From Vibrio mytili (GTDB taxonomy: Bacteria > Pseudomonadota > Gammaproteobacteria > Enterobacterales > Vibrionaceae), in the NCBI RefSeq assembly GCF_000830505.1, contig NZ_JXOK01000041.1:1-64000 (forward strand): a stretch of 64,000 bases of DNA, in the 5' to 3' direction. The position numbers and the translations under genes are program-made. Position 1 is the first letter of the stretch, and every line of letters starts with the position of its first letter. Below the pieces are notes generated by a model that ran no database searches, had not been told where the DNA came from, and worked only from the letters and a program-made list of their open reading frames with translations. Below are positions 9,992 to 20,024 of the stretch, piece after piece.

Positions 9992-10999
9992 ATGAAAAAG
10001 ACTCTAATCGCCCTTTCTGTATCAGCGGCAGCAATCGCGACTGGCGCAAACGCTGCGGAACTTTACAACCAAGACGGCACATCTTTAGAAATGGGCGGCC
10101 GCGCTGAAGCACGTCTATCAATGAAAGATGGTGACGCTCAAGACAACTCTCGCATCCGTCTAAACTTCCTTGGTAAGCAAGCGATCAATGATGGCCTATA
10201 TGGTGTGGGCTTCTGGGAAGGTGAGTTCACGACAGCAGAGAACGGCGAAGTAGATAACAATAACGATCTAAACACTCGTTACGCTTACGCAGGTCTAGGT
10301 GGTGCTTGGGGTGAGTTTACATACGGTAAAAACGAAGGTGCGCTAGGTGTCATCACAGATTTCACTGATATCATGGCTTACCACGGCAACTCTGCTGCAG
10401 ATAAACTGGCTGTTGCTGACCGTTCTGACAATATGATGTCTTACAAAGGTCAATTCGATAACTTAAGCGTTAAAGCAAGCTACCGTTTTGCTGATCGCGA
10501 AATTAAAAATGAAAACACGCCAAATGCAGAGTTCAGCGACAACGGCCAAGACGGCTACTCTCTATCGGCAATCTACGCGCTAGGTGATACAGGTATTAAC
10601 CTAGGTGGTGGTTACGCAGATCAAGATGACGCTAACGAATACATGCTAGCGGGCTCTTACACTATGGGTGACCTATACTTCGCAGGTGTATTCACTGACG
10701 GTGAAAAAGCAAGCAAAGATGGCGACTACACAGGTTACGAATTAGCTGGTGCTTACACCCTAGGTCAAACCGTGTTTACAACCACATATAACAACGCAGA
10801 AACTAATGATGAAACATCTACAAACAACATCGCGGTTGATGCTACATACTACTTCAAGCCTAACTTCCGTGCTTACGCTTCGTACAACTTCAACCTAATC
10901 GACTCTGGTGACAAACTAGGTAAAGTAGGTGGCAACACGACAGCAAGCAAAGTAGATGCTGAAGACGAGTTAGCTCTAGGTCTACGCTACGACTTCTAA
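9992..10999 (+). CDS. ompU: outer membrane porin OmpU
   Basis: The protein has 335 residues with a clear signal peptide (residues 1-21, cleaved after GANA). The mature protein starts AELYNQDGTSLEMGGRAEARLS, the OmpU N-terminus. A 16-strand beta-barrel pattern follows, with SRIRLNFLGK, DLNTRYAYAGLGGAWGEFTYGK and a C-terminal ELALGLRYDF ending in phenylalanine, the BAM recognition signature. Codon use is biased as in highly expressed genes. OmpU is the major general porin, contributing to bile and antimicrobial peptide resistance. Its place beside greA matches V. cholerae. Many short aspartate-rich extracellular loops are visible. Confidence 0.95.
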   Translation: MKKTLIALSVSAAAIATGANAAELYNQDGTSLEMGGRAEARLSMKDGDAQDNSRIRLNFLGKQAINDGLYGVGFWEGEFTTAENGEVDNNNDLNTRYAYAGLGGAWGEFTYGKNEGALGVITDFTDIMAYHGNSAADKLAVADRSDNMMSYKGQFDNLSVKASYRFADREIKNENTPNAEFSDNGQDGYSLSAIYALGDTGINLGGGYADQDDANEYMLAGSYTMGDLYFAGVFTDGEKASKDGDYTGYELAGAYTLGQTVFTTTYNNAETNDETSTNNIAVDATYYFKPNFRAYASYNFNLIDSGDKLGKVGGNTTASKVDAEDELALGLRYDF

Positions 11000-11022
11000 T
11001 TTCAATGTTTAGAATTGAATCG

Positions 11023-11053
11023 ACAATGCCTGCTTCTTGCGGGCATTGTTATT
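11023..11053 (+). terminator. ompU terminator
   Basis: An 11-bp stem (ACAATGCC plus an inner TGC arm paired with GCGGGCATTGT, loop TTCTT) is followed by TATTT, 23 bases after the ompU stop. Confidence 0.85.
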
Positions 11054-11277
11054 TAGAGGACTTGTTATTTTGCTGACGTGTTATTCTGTACCGCTGTTTT
11101 CTTATCTCGTTCTAGATTAAGCACCAAAAAGCATCTCTTACGTAATCTTATAGATTGAACTAAACTTTCATAGCTTGTCTCATTAATAATCTTTATTCGA
11201 GCATTTTGCGGCACGCCTAGCATATTGCTTTAACTCAAGTATACTCAACTTCATGACTAACCCTATAAAGTATCACT

Positions 11278-12699
11278 ATGCGTTTACGTTGGCCTTTACT
11301 GTTATTTGCTCTGTTTAACTCCGTTGCGTTACATGCGTACCCTCACCAGGAAGTTTTGCCTGAGGGTGCTCGCATTAGCTTGGTCGCTCAAAAACTCAGT
11401 GATAATAAAGAGCTCATCGGTATTCACCCGACAGAACAATTATTCCCACCCGCAAGCACTTTAAAAGTGGTTACTGCATTAGCAGCAAAATTAGAGTTAG
11501 GAAATAGCTTTAGATTCCGCACCAAACTCGAAACGTCCAGCACAGACGCCGTCATTCGTTTCGTTGGTGATCCAACACTTCAAACGCAAGATTTAAAGAG
11601 CCTGCTGACCCAAGCCAAACAGAATGGTCTTAATCGCATTAATGGTAACTTGTGGCTGGATGACAGCTTATTTACGGGCTATAACCGTGCGGTGGGCTGG
11701 CCATGGGATATTTTAGGGGTGTGCTACAGTGCACCAGCAGCAGCTATCACATTAAATAGAAACTGTGTTCAAGCCTCTATTTATACCCAGCAAAATGGTG
11801 GTACACGTGTCTTCGTGCCTAAGCACCAACCAATCAAAGTCAATACCTCCGTCGAAACCGTGTCCTACTCGGTTCATAAAAGTCGTCATTGCGGATTAGA
11901 TTTAATTGCTAACCCAGACAATAGTTATGAGTTGAAAGGTTGCTTGGTAGCAAGAAAAGACCCCTTACCTCTGAAATTTGCTGTGCAGGATCCCGGGCAA
12001 TACACCAGTAAAAATGTTGCCAAATTGCTCGCCCAGCTTGGTATTGGACTGAAAGGTCAGATCAAAATAGGGACTGCGCCAGAGAAGCAACGTAAAGTGT
12101 TGGCAGAACACCAATCGAAAGCTCTGCCAGAACTGTTGGATTTAATGTTAAAACGCTCTGATAACCTGATCGCAGATACATTAACCAAAACACTTGGTGC
12201 CAAGTTTTTTGTCCAACCAGGCAGTTTCACTAATGGTACCGAAGCAATCAAACAAATCATCTTCTCTAACACAGGAATTGATATCCGTCAGGCACGTTTG
12301 GAAGATGGCTCAGGGTTGTCAAGGAACAATCGTATTTCTGCAGTTAAGATGGCCGAGATACTGCGCTACATCTGGAAGAATGAAAGTAAGTTAAACCTTA
12401 TCGCTATCATGCCTCGATCCGGGGAATCCGGTACACTCCATTACCGTAAGAGCATGCGTCAAGCTCCTATCAAAGGTCAGTTAATTGCCAAAAGTGGGTC
12501 CATTTACGGCACCTACAATATGGCTGGATATGGTCTGGACAAAAATGGCAAACCAAATACGGTTTTTGTCCAGTTTGTGTCTGACTACTTTCCAGATAAT
12601 AGTAGCGGCCATCGCTCTTCTGTCGCCCCTATTACTCGTTTTGAGAAGCTGTTTTACAACGATGTAGTGAACTTTAGTCAAGCCATCCCTAAACAATAG
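11278..12699 (+). CDS. dacB: D-alanyl-D-alanine carboxypeptidase/endopeptidase (PBP4)
   Basis: The protein has 473 residues and is a class C penicillin-binding protein. The signal peptide is about residues 1-20 (cleavage after LHA). It contains the nucleophile motif STLK (S60, K63), the second motif SDN in LKRSDNLIADTL, and the third motif KSG in IAKSGSIYGTYN. A roughly 180-residue insertion between the first two motifs is typical of PBP4. It acts in the periplasm on peptide side chains of peptidoglycan. It is convergent with tyrS. Confidence 0.95.
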   Translation: MRLRWPLLLFALFNSVALHAYPHQEVLPEGARISLVAQKLSDNKELIGIHPTEQLFPPASTLKVVTALAAKLELGNSFRFRTKLETSSTDAVIRFVGDPTLQTQDLKSLLTQAKQNGLNRINGNLWLDDSLFTGYNRAVGWPWDILGVCYSAPAAAITLNRNCVQASIYTQQNGGTRVFVPKHQPIKVNTSVETVSYSVHKSRHCGLDLIANPDNSYELKGCLVARKDPLPLKFAVQDPGQYTSKNVAKLLAQLGIGLKGQIKIGTAPEKQRKVLAEHQSKALPELLDLMLKRSDNLIADTLTKTLGAKFFVQPGSFTNGTEAIKQIIFSNTGIDIRQARLEDGSGLSRNNRISAVKMAEILRYIWKNESKLNLIAIMPRSGESGTLHYRKSMRQAPIKGQLIAKSGSIYGTYNMAGYGLDKNGKPNTVFVQFVSDYFPDNSSGHRSSVAPITRFEKLFYNDVVNFSQAIPKQ

Positions 12700-12817
12700 T
12701 CGGCGTTGCTAACATCACTCGGTATAGCAGCAGTAACGACAGTAGAAGCAACAAGCACAAGCTTCTCCATATGACCGGGACCTGTTAGTAAGCTCCCGAC
12801 AGTCGTTGAGGTCGCCC

Positions 12818-12859
12818 CCAAATAATAAAAGCGCCCAATGGGGCGCTTTTATTATTTGG
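12818..12859. terminator. bidirectional terminator between dacB and tyrS
   Basis: A perfect 19-bp stem (12818-12836 with 12841-12859) has a GC-rich core and A/T-rich base around a 4-base loop. It serves both convergent genes. Confidence 0.93.
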
Positions 12860-12871
12860 CTAGGTTATTGA

Positions 12872-14059
12872 TTACTGAATAGTAATACGAGCGAACTTAC
12901 GTTTACCCACTTGGAATACGTAAGTGCCTGACTCAGGAGCAAATTTCGCATCTGCAACTTTTTCGCCTTCAATCTTTGCTGCGCCTTGCTTGACCATTCG
13001 CATCGCTTCCGATGTGGATGCACACAGGCCGGCTTCTTTCAACAGGTTAGCAACCGGAGTACCGGCTTCGAAATCAAACTCTGGCATTTCATCAGGAATT
13101 TGGTTCTTCGCAAAACGATTAACAAACTCTTGCTCCGCTGCATCAGCGTCTGCTTCACTATGGAAGCGAGCAATGATCTCTTTCGCCAAAAGCACTTTAA
13201 CATCACGCGGGTTTTTACCAGCTTCGATGTCGGCTTTGAACTGAGCGATTTCTTCAAGAGGACGGAAAGACAATAGCTCGTAGTAACTCCACATCAAATC
13301 ATCCGAGATCGACATGATTTTACCAAACATCTCGCTTGGTGCCTCACTGATACCGATGTAGTTGTTTGCCGACTTAGACATTTTCTTCTCGCCATCTAGG
13401 CCTACAAGAAGCGGCATCATTAGAACGACTTGTGGTTTTTGACCATTTGATTTTTGCAGCTCACGCCCCATCAGTAGGTTGAACTTTTGATCCGTACCAC
13501 CAAGCTCTACGTCTGTCTCCATTGCTACCGAGTCCCAACCTTGCAACAATGGGTACATAAACTCATGAATAGCGATAGGTTGACCACCTGTGTAACGCTT
13601 TTTAAAGTCATCACGTTCAAGCATACGCGCCACGGTTTGGTTAGCCGCAAGACGAATCATGCCTTCCGCACCCAGTTCTGACAACCACTCAGAGTTAAAC
13701 TGAATCTTAGTCTTTGCTGGATCTAGAATTTTGAATACCTGTTCTTTATACGTTTCTGCGTTACGCAAAACATCTTCACGGCTCAACGGTGGGCGTGTCG
13801 TATTCTTACCTGTTGGGTCACCAACCATGGCAGTGAAGTCACCAATCAAAAACGTCACTTCGTGACCGAGTTCTTGGAACAAGCGAAGCTTATTAAAAAT
13901 AACCGTGTGACCTAAATGGATATCCGGTGCCGTTGGATCCGCGCCCAACTTAATACGTAAAGGACGACCTTCTTTTAGCTTTGCTATTAGCTCGTCTTCT
14001 GGAATCAGCTCTTCAACACCGCGCTTAATCTCGGCTAGTGCAGCTTCAATGCTCGCCAT
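12872..14059 (-). CDS. tyrS: tyrosyl-tRNA synthetase
   Basis: The protein has 395 residues and is a class I synthetase with the HIGH-type motif HLGH (48-51), [12 protein letters not shown], the KMSKS loop ([13 protein letters not shown], near residue 230) and a C-terminal S4 RNA-binding domain. Its start ([14 protein letters not shown]) and length place it in the TyrZ-like branch rather than the E. coli TyrS branch of about 424 residues. It charges tRNA-Tyr in the cytoplasm. It diverges from the M23 peptidase gene. Confidence 0.96.
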   Translation of the reverse strand: MASIEAALAEIKRGVEELIPEDELIAKLKEGRPLRIKLGADPTAPDIHLGHTVIFNKLRLFQELGHEVTFLIGDFTAMVGDPTGKNTTRPPLSREDVLRNAETYKEQVFKILDPAKTKIQFNSEWLSELGAEGMIRLAANQTVARMLERDDFKKRYTGGQPIAIHEFMYPLLQGWDSVAMETDVELGGTDQKFNLLMGRELQKSNGQKPQVVLMMPLLVGLDGEKKMSKSANNYIGISEAPSEMFGKIMSISDDLMWSYYELLSFRPLEEIAQFKADIEAGKNPRDVKVLLAKEIIARFHSEADADAAEQEFVNRFAKNQIPDEMPEFDFEAGTPVANLLKEAGLCASTSEAMRMVKQGAAKIEGEKVADAKFAPESGTYVFQVGKRKFARITIQ

Positions 14060-14187
14060 TCTTGTTCACTCCCACAGATTTGGCAAAAATATAATAGTTG
14101 GACATATTACTTGAATAGCGATGCATTTTGAAACGCGTTAGACTAGGTAATGTGAATTTTTACGATTATTTGGCGATCTAGACCCTC

Positions 14188-15480
14188 ATGCATTCGATTT
14201 TTGTCCGACTCCCACTCTTGCACAAAGTACTGATCGGCTTTTTTAGTGCGCTAATTATTATCGCAGCGTTCTTTTTGCCCGATCCTCAAGAACTCGATCC
14301 GCAACAGAGCCGCTTACAAGTCGGTCAATATTATCCAGTGCCTATTTCTATTGAATTAGCACCGCTGAATGGTGATGCTTCTCAAGCGTCTTCGGTTTTG
14401 CGCTGGGAAACCTATAAAGTCAACAATGGCGAAAGTGCTGCAATTCTGTTTAGTCGTGTTGGCGTGTCTGCTCGAATATTACATGAGCTGATCGCTTCAG
14501 ATAAAGAAGTAGAAAGACAGCTAACTCGTCTTAGACCAGGAGACAAGCTGCAATTCGGTTTCGATGAAAAGCACAACTTTGTTCAATTACGACGAACATT
14601 AAGTGCCTTCGAAACCTTTCGTATCAAGTTGCAAGATGGCAAATACGTTTCTGAAGTTGACAAAAAGGAAGTGGATTATCAATACAACTATGCTGAAGCA
14701 ACCATCAGATCCAATTTCTGGAATGCTGGTATATCTTCTGGCTTAGATGGCAACCAAATCATGGAGCTGGCCGTAATGTTTGGCTGGGATATCGACTTTG
14801 CTTTGGATATTCGTAAAAACGACAGTTTCCGTGTTCTCTATCAAGAGCAAGTCGTTGAAGGTGACGTGATTGGTCGCGGAAAAATCATCGCAGCCATTTT
14901 TAAAAACCAAGGCGAAACTTTTACAGCAATTTTAGATGAGAAAACCGGCAAGTATTATGACGAGAATGGCCGTGCGATGAAAAAGGCGTTCTTACGTGCA
15001 CCGCTGGATTTTCGTCGCGTAAGTTCAAACTTTAACCCACGTCGCTTACACCCAGTCACAGGTAAAGTACGCCCGCATAGAGGCACAGATTACGCAGCTC
15101 CAGTAGGTACACCAATATGGGCAGCTGGTGACGGTGTCGTACTCAAGTCGTCGTACAATAAGTTCAACGGGAACTATGTTTTTATCAAACACAGCAATAC
15201 GTACGTGACTAAGTACTTGCACCTGACAAAACGAACAGTCAAAGCAGGGCAAAGGGTGAAACAAGGTCAAACCATTGGTACATTGGGAGGAACCGGTCGT
15301 GTTACCGGCCCTCACTTACATTATGAATTTTTGGTCAATGGTGTACATAAAAACCCGCGCACAGTGAACTTGCCGCAGTCCAAATCGTTAACAGGTAAAG
15401 CAAGGCAGACCTTTATGGCGAATGCCAAAGTCAGTATGGATAAGCTGGATCGCTATAGCGAGTTGTTGACCATGAACTGA
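14188..15480 (+). CDS. shyC: M23-family peptidoglycan DD-endopeptidase (ShyC/MepM-like)
   Basis: The protein has 430 residues. An N-terminal membrane anchor or signal (about 10-31) is followed by a LysM-like/OapA-type domain (about 80-155), a linker, and the LytM/M23 catalytic domain at the C-terminus. Zinc ligands are in HRGTD (H297, D301) and HLH (H376, H378). Such enzymes cut D,D crosslinks to allow insertion of new wall during growth. The position after tyrS corresponds to V. cholerae VC0630, named shyC from memory. The symbol is less certain than the family. Confidence 0.9.
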   Translation: MHSIFVRLPLLHKVLIGFFSALIIIAAFFLPDPQELDPQQSRLQVGQYYPVPISIELAPLNGDASQASSVLRWETYKVNNGESAAILFSRVGVSARILHELIASDKEVERQLTRLRPGDKLQFGFDEKHNFVQLRRTLSAFETFRIKLQDGKYVSEVDKKEVDYQYNYAEATIRSNFWNAGISSGLDGNQIMELAVMFGWDIDFALDIRKNDSFRVLYQEQVVEGDVIGRGKIIAAIFKNQGETFTAILDEKTGKYYDENGRAMKKAFLRAPLDFRRVSSNFNPRRLHPVTGKVRPHRGTDYAAPVGTPIWAAGDGVVLKSSYNKFNGNYVFIKHSNTYVTKYLHLTKRTVKAGQRVKQGQTIGTLGGTGRVTGPHLHYEFLVNGVHKNPRTVNLPQSKSLTGKARQTFMANAKVSMDKLDRYSELLTMN

Positions 15481-15510
15481 TCAGGTTATTGATCACGGTA
15501 ACACGACTCA

Positions 15511-15544
15511 AAGAGGCCGCACTTTGCGGCCTCTTGGTTTTTTG
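15511..15544 (+). terminator. terminator after the M23 peptidase
   Basis: A 10-bp stem AAGAGGCCGC / GCGGCCTCTT with a 5-base loop is followed by GG and a T run. It lies 30 bases after the stop and also faces the convergent RND gene. Confidence 0.88.
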
Positions 15545-15557
15545 CAGCCTCTTGGGC

Positions 15558-18500
15558 TTAAAGCCCTTCACTTTCTTGTACTGAATACGAGTCTGGATGC
15601 TCACGCCCTAACATCAATAGACATGGTGTAAGAACAAGAGTCAGCACTGTAGCAAAAGCTAAACCACCAGCAACCGCTGTCGCCAATTGCGACCACCATT
15701 GTGTGCTTGGTGCACCAAACTCCACATTCTGATTAACCAAGTCGATGTTCATTTCTAACACCATTGGCAGTAAACCAAGTATCGTCGTGATGGTGGTGAG
15801 TAACACGGGTCTCAAACGTTGTACGCCAGTACGTAAGATGGCATCCGCTTTATCCAGCCCTCTTTTCCGCATTTGATTGTAGGTATCAATCAATACGATG
15901 TTGTTATTCACCACAATCCCCGCCAATGCGATCACACCAATCCCCGACATAATAATGCCAAACGGCTTTTGAAATATCAGTAATCCGGCAAAGACTCCAA
16001 CGGTGGAAAACAACACCGCACTTAAAATCAAAAATGCCTGATAGAAACTATTAAACTGGGTAATCAAGATTAGTGCCATCACTCCAAGCGCCACAACAAA
16101 TGCATTTTTTAAGAACGCAGAAGAATGTTCCTGTTCTTCGTTTTGTCCACGGATTTTGAACTCGACGCCCTCAGGCAAGCCAAGGTCATCAATTGCAGCA
16201 GAGATTTTGGGCAACTCTAAAGCCAAATTGTAACCGTCAGCCATATCGGCGTTGATACTGATGACTCGGTGCCCATCGATACGTCGAATAGTACCTTGCT
16301 TGGGCTCATGCTTAATTTGGGCAAAATTAGTAATGGGCACCAAACCCGCAGCGGTTTTTATTCTTAATTGATCAAATCGACCAATATCTCGTTTACCTTC
16401 GGGGTAACGCACCAAAATGTCGACTTCTTCGTCAGCATCATCCGGTAAATAGTCACCGATCTTCAAACCATTTGTGACGAACTGTACCGTATTACCGACT
16501 AATGTTGCATCCGCTGCAAATCGAGCTGCATCATCTCGTTGGATATCAATTTGCCAGTCAATGCCCTCTTTGTTCGTGGTATCGCTCAAGTTAGTGAAGG
16601 CAGGGTTACCATCTGCCCAATTACGCACTTTCTTCGCTGCGGCATCCAAATCCGCAATGCTGTTACTTTTCGAAGACACTTCAATAACGACATCGTTTTC
16701 AACGGGTGGGCCAGCATCAGCAAATTTGTACTCAAGCTCCACACCAGAAAAACGGTCTGTCGTTTGTTTAAGTTCCTCTATGATGGTTTTCACTTTACGC
16801 CGATACTGCCAATCTACGGGAGTGATTTGGATCTGACCAATTTCATCCCCGTCATTGCTTTTCCCCGTTCGCGTATAAACACTCTCAAACTCATCATGAC
16901 CAAGCATGACCTTTTCAATCTCTCTCATCACGCTGTCTTTCTCGTGAATCGATAAATCGCCATATGAGCGCACTTTTACAGTGAAATATGCAGGGTCAAC
17001 TTCAGGGAAAAACTCGGCACCCAGACCAGCTTTGCTGTAGGTAACCCCAACACCAACAGCCAAAACGACCGCACTCAGCAACACTTTCCACGGATGACGA
17101 ATGGCAACGGATAACGTTTGATAATAGAGCTTAGTGATACCGGTTGCCTTATCAAAATGGCCATTGTGTAAATCGACCATCTGCTTCTGTGCCGAAGGGG
17201 TCAACACTTGCGTATTACCAATAATACTCCCAATAACCGGGACAAATAGTAATGCCATGATCAGTGATGCGGACAACGTTGCTATCAAGGTGAGCGGCAA
17301 ATATTTCATAAACTCACCAGTAATATCCGGCCAGAAAAGCAAAGGGGCGAACGCTGCTAAAGTGGTTGCTGTCGAGGCCGTAATAGGCCATGACATACGC
17401 TTTGCTGCTTGCCGGTAAGCGTCGCTACGCGAGACCCCTTCTTGCATTCTTCGGTCTGCAAACTCGGTCACTACGATGGCACCGTCTACTAACATCCCAA
17501 CCGCCATGATCAAAGCAAACAACACGACAATGTTAACGGTCAGACCAAATACGGAGAGCACCAACAGACCGGTCAGAAATGATCCTGGAATCGAAATTCC
17601 CACTAAAAACGCAGTCCGGACACCTAGAATCGCGATGATGACGATCACCACTAAAATGATGGCTGACAGTACATTATTTTGCAGATCAGTCAGCATCAAT
17701 TTGACTTCTTCGGATTGATCCCATGTGTATTTGACCAACAAATTGTCAGGCCACTCAGCGCGCTGTTGTCCTTCAGCCATCACCGCTTTCACCAGCTCGA
17801 CCGTTTCAATGATGTTTTCACCTGCGCGTTTTTTAACATCCAAAACAATCGCAGACTCACCATCCAGGCGCGCAAAGCTTTCTGGATCTCGAAATGACCT
17901 GCGCACCGTTGCAACATCGCCAAACGTGATCACCTCTTTACCATTCACTTTGATTGGCAGCTCTAAGACATCTTTTAATGAATCAAACACCGATGGCACT
18001 TTAACTGAAAATCGGCCATATCCGGTATCCACAAACCCTGCGGCAACAACTCGGTTATTAAGTGCAATCAAGTTGTAGATGTCGGCCTGATCTAACCCAT
18101 AACTTTCCATCAAAAGAGGATCAACAACAATCTCGACGATATCTTCTCGATTACCAGCAATATCCACTTCTAATATTTGACGAAAACTTTCAAGCCTGTC
18201 TCTGAGAGTCTTAGCAACTTGTATAATCGAGCGTTCAGGTAACGTCCCATACAATACAACCGTTAATACTGGCATCTCAGAAGCAAAAGTAACTTCGTTA
18301 ACCGTCGGCTCATCGCTATCTTGAGGCAACTTGGGTTTGGCAAGATCCACGGCCTCTCGGACATCGGCCATGGCTTTCGTCAAGTCAACCCCAACACTGA
18401 ACTCTAAGGTGACAGAGGCATTCCCTTCTGATGCGGATGACGTCATCTCCTTCACCCCTTCAATAGACCGCAACTCTTGTTCTATGGGTCGTACTAATAA

Positions 18501-18686
18501 ACGCTCAGCATCAACAGGAGAAATGCCCTGATGACCAACGGAAACGTAAATGATGGGAATGGTGATATCCGGGCTGGACTCCTTAGGAATTGTGACGTAA
18601 GTAATAACACCTGAAACCAATAACATAATTAATAATGTCAGCATGGTACGTGACCGTGAAAGCGCAGCATCAATTAATACGTTCAT
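15558..18686 (-). CDS. RND-family efflux pump permease
   Basis: The protein has 1042 residues, the full length of the AcrB/MexB superfamily. It has one membrane segment at the N-terminus (about 12-32), a large periplasmic loop, a block of five segments around 330-540, a second periplasmic loop, and five segments at 850-1030. It works with the membrane fusion protein immediately upstream (gap 8 bases) and presumably a TolC-like outer-membrane channel encoded elsewhere. The canonical TM4 aspartate pair is D401-G402 here (MLVDGAIVV). The TM10 lysine position reads asparagine (VVNNNIVLID). The relay therefore differs from AcrB. V. cholerae has a Vex pump at this place, but I do not assign which one. 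Confidence 0.93.
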   Translation of the reverse strand: MNVLIDAALSRSRTMLTLLIMLLVSGVITYVTIPKESSPDITIPIIYVSVGHQGISPVDAERLLVRPIEQELRSIEGVKEMTSSASEGNASVTLEFSVGVDLTKAMADVREAVDLAKPKLPQDSDEPTVNEVTFASEMPVLTVVLYGTLPERSIIQVAKTLRDRLESFRQILEVDIAGNREDIVEIVVDPLLMESYGLDQADIYNLIALNNRVVAAGFVDTGYGRFSVKVPSVFDSLKDVLELPIKVNGKEVITFGDVATVRRSFRDPESFARLDGESAIVLDVKKRAGENIIETVELVKAVMAEGQQRAEWPDNLLVKYTWDQSEEVKLMLTDLQNNVLSAIILVVIVIIAILGVRTAFLVGISIPGSFLTGLLVLSVFGLTVNIVVLFALIMAVGMLVDGAIVVTEFADRRMQEGVSRSDAYRQAAKRMSWPITASTATTLAAFAPLLFWPDITGEFMKYLPLTLIATLSASLIMALLFVPVIGSIIGNTQVLTPSAQKQMVDLHNGHFDKATGITKLYYQTLSVAIRHPWKVLLSAVVLAVGVGVTYSKAGLGAEFFPEVDPAYFTVKVRSYGDLSIHEKDSVMREIEKVMLGHDEFESVYTRTGKSNDGDEIGQIQITPVDWQYRRKVKTIIEELKQTTDRFSGVELEYKFADAGPPVENDVVIEVSSKSNSIADLDAAAKKVRNWADGNPAFTNLSDTTNKEGIDWQIDIQRDDAARFAADATLVGNTVQFVTNGLKIGDYLPDDADEEVDILVRYPEGKRDIGRFDQLRIKTAAGLVPITNFAQIKHEPKQGTIRRIDGHRVISINADMADGYNLALELPKISAAIDDLGLPEGVEFKIRGQNEEQEHSSAFLKNAFVVALGVMALILITQFNSFYQAFLILSAVLFSTVGVFAGLLIFQKPFGIIMSGIGVIALAGIVVNNNIVLIDTYNQMRKRGLDKADAILRTGVQRLRPVLLTTITTILGLLPMVLEMNIDLVNQNVEFGAPSTQWWSQLATAVAGGLAFATVLTLVLTPCLLMLGREHPDSYSVQESEGL

Positions 18687-18694
18687 ACAGCCTC

Positions 18695-19903
18695 CTACTG
18701 CTCATTGGTTTTATCAACAATGACATTGCTATCGGTAGAAGTCCCACTGTTAGCATTCGCACTACTATCAGCATTTGTGTCACTATCAGCATTTGTGTCA
18801 CTATCCAGAATAGCTTCACTGACCTTAGTCGCTAACACTGGATCACCATCTCGAACAAACCCTTGCCCCAAAACAATAATATCGGCATGATCGCCAAGTC
18901 CTGATAGCCATACTCCATCATTTTCTGCTTTAACCAACTGGATTGGAACGAATTTTACGTGATCGTCCTGCACTGTTTTTACACCAAGGTTACCCTCTTC
19001 ATCTAGCGCTAACATTGCGGCGGTGACTTTAATCGCTAATACTTCACTTAAAGGCAATTGGACTTCGGCGCTCACACCTGCGGGAATAACAGCACCGCGG
19101 TTGTCAATTTCAATTTCAACTGGGAAGGTATTGGTTGCCGTTGAAGAGACTCGACCTATATAACGTAACTTACCTTGAAGGTGCTGCTCATTGATGACCC
19201 GTACATCCGCTTTCTGACCCTGCGTGAGAGACTGGACATGTCGCTCACTGACATCTGCTTCAATCACCAAAGTTTCTAGATCTATCAAGGTTGCAATGGG
19301 ATCACCAATACCAACAAAATCACCTACTTCAACAAAGTGGTGGTCAACGATGCCATCAAATGGAGCTTTAACCAGGGTATGTCTCAAGTCAATTTTTACG
19401 GTACTGGCATTTGCTTTGGCTTCAACTAATGCCGCCTGTGCAGTAGCAAATGCAACTTCTCCCTGCAACCCCCGACTTTTGAGCGACTTCGCTGCATTAA
19501 ATTCTTTTTCTTTAACCAGAAGCATTGCCTGTGCGCGCTGAAGTTGGATATCAAGGTCACGCGGATCGATACGGGCTATCACTTGACCTCGCTTTACCGC
19601 TTGGCCCTTTTTGACATCAAGGCTGAGTATTTTACCTGCGATTTCTGCGCCTAATCGCGCCTGACGATTGGGAGCAGTTCGGCCATACAGTTCAATGGTT
19701 TTTCGGGTAGGCTGAGCGGCAAAAGTATCATACATGACTTTTGCTACTGGCTTATTTTCTGCTTGAGTGGAAGGTGAGGACGCGGTTTCCCCTGATGATT
19801 CGAGTTGACCCATTGTCAACCATGCAATGAGAAGAAGGATAAGAGCGAGAGAGACTAGCCATGGGCGATCGGCAATATGCCGCCCGAGAGAAGTCACAGA
19901 CAT
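18695..19903 (-). CDS. RND efflux membrane fusion protein (HlyD/AcrA family)
   Basis: The protein has 402 residues from the ATG at 19903, which follows an AGGA ribosome binding site. An N-terminal membrane anchor (about 16-36) is followed by the lipoyl/barrel-sandwich halves (LGAEIAGKILSLDVKKGQAVKRGQVIARID and APFDGIVDHHFVEVGDFVGIGDP), a helical hairpin between them, a beta-barrel domain and a membrane-proximal domain. The last roughly 35 residues are a Ser/Thr/Asn/Asp tail. Part of it is coded by two perfect 18-bp repeats (18764-18799). It bridges the RND pump to the outer-membrane channel. Confidence 0.93.
   Translation of the reverse strand: MSVTSLGRHIADRPWLVSLALILLLIAWLTMGQLESSGETASSPSTQAENKPVAKVMYDTFAAQPTRKTIELYGRTAPNRQARLGAEIAGKILSLDVKKGQAVKRGQVIARIDPRDLDIQLQRAQAMLLVKEKEFNAAKSLKSRGLQGEVAFATAQAALVEAKANASTVKIDLRHTLVKAPFDGIVDHHFVEVGDFVGIGDPIATLIDLETLVIEADVSERHVQSLTQGQKADVRVINEQHLQGKLRYIGRVSSTATNTFPVEIEIDNRGAVIPAGVSAEVQLPLSEVLAIKVTAAMLALDEEGNLGVKTVQDDHVKFVPIQLVKAENDGVWLSGLGDHADIIVLGQGFVRDGDPVLATKVSEAILDSDTNADSDTNADSSANANSGTSTDSNVIVDKTNEQ
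18764..18799. repeat. two perfect tandem 18-bp repeats inside the fusion-protein gene
   Basis: The units at 18764-18781 and 18782-18799 are identical. They encode a repeated Asp/Ser/Thr/Asn/Ala hexapeptide in the C-terminal tail and are in frame, so copy number can change without breaking the gene. Confidence 0.9.
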
Positions 19904-20024
19904 AGGAAAAAGTCCTTTTATTTTTGTTTTCTGCAACTTCCTAACAGAACGTCTTTACGTAATAGACGAACAACTCAATACGCAAAGAACAGGCAATCCA
20001 TGCGACTGCCTATCATTGTCTCAA

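Noticed and set aside
16474..18078. Long plus-strand frames within the RND pump gene
   Set aside because: They are antisense to a clear full-length RND protein, and the composition is that of a complementary frame.
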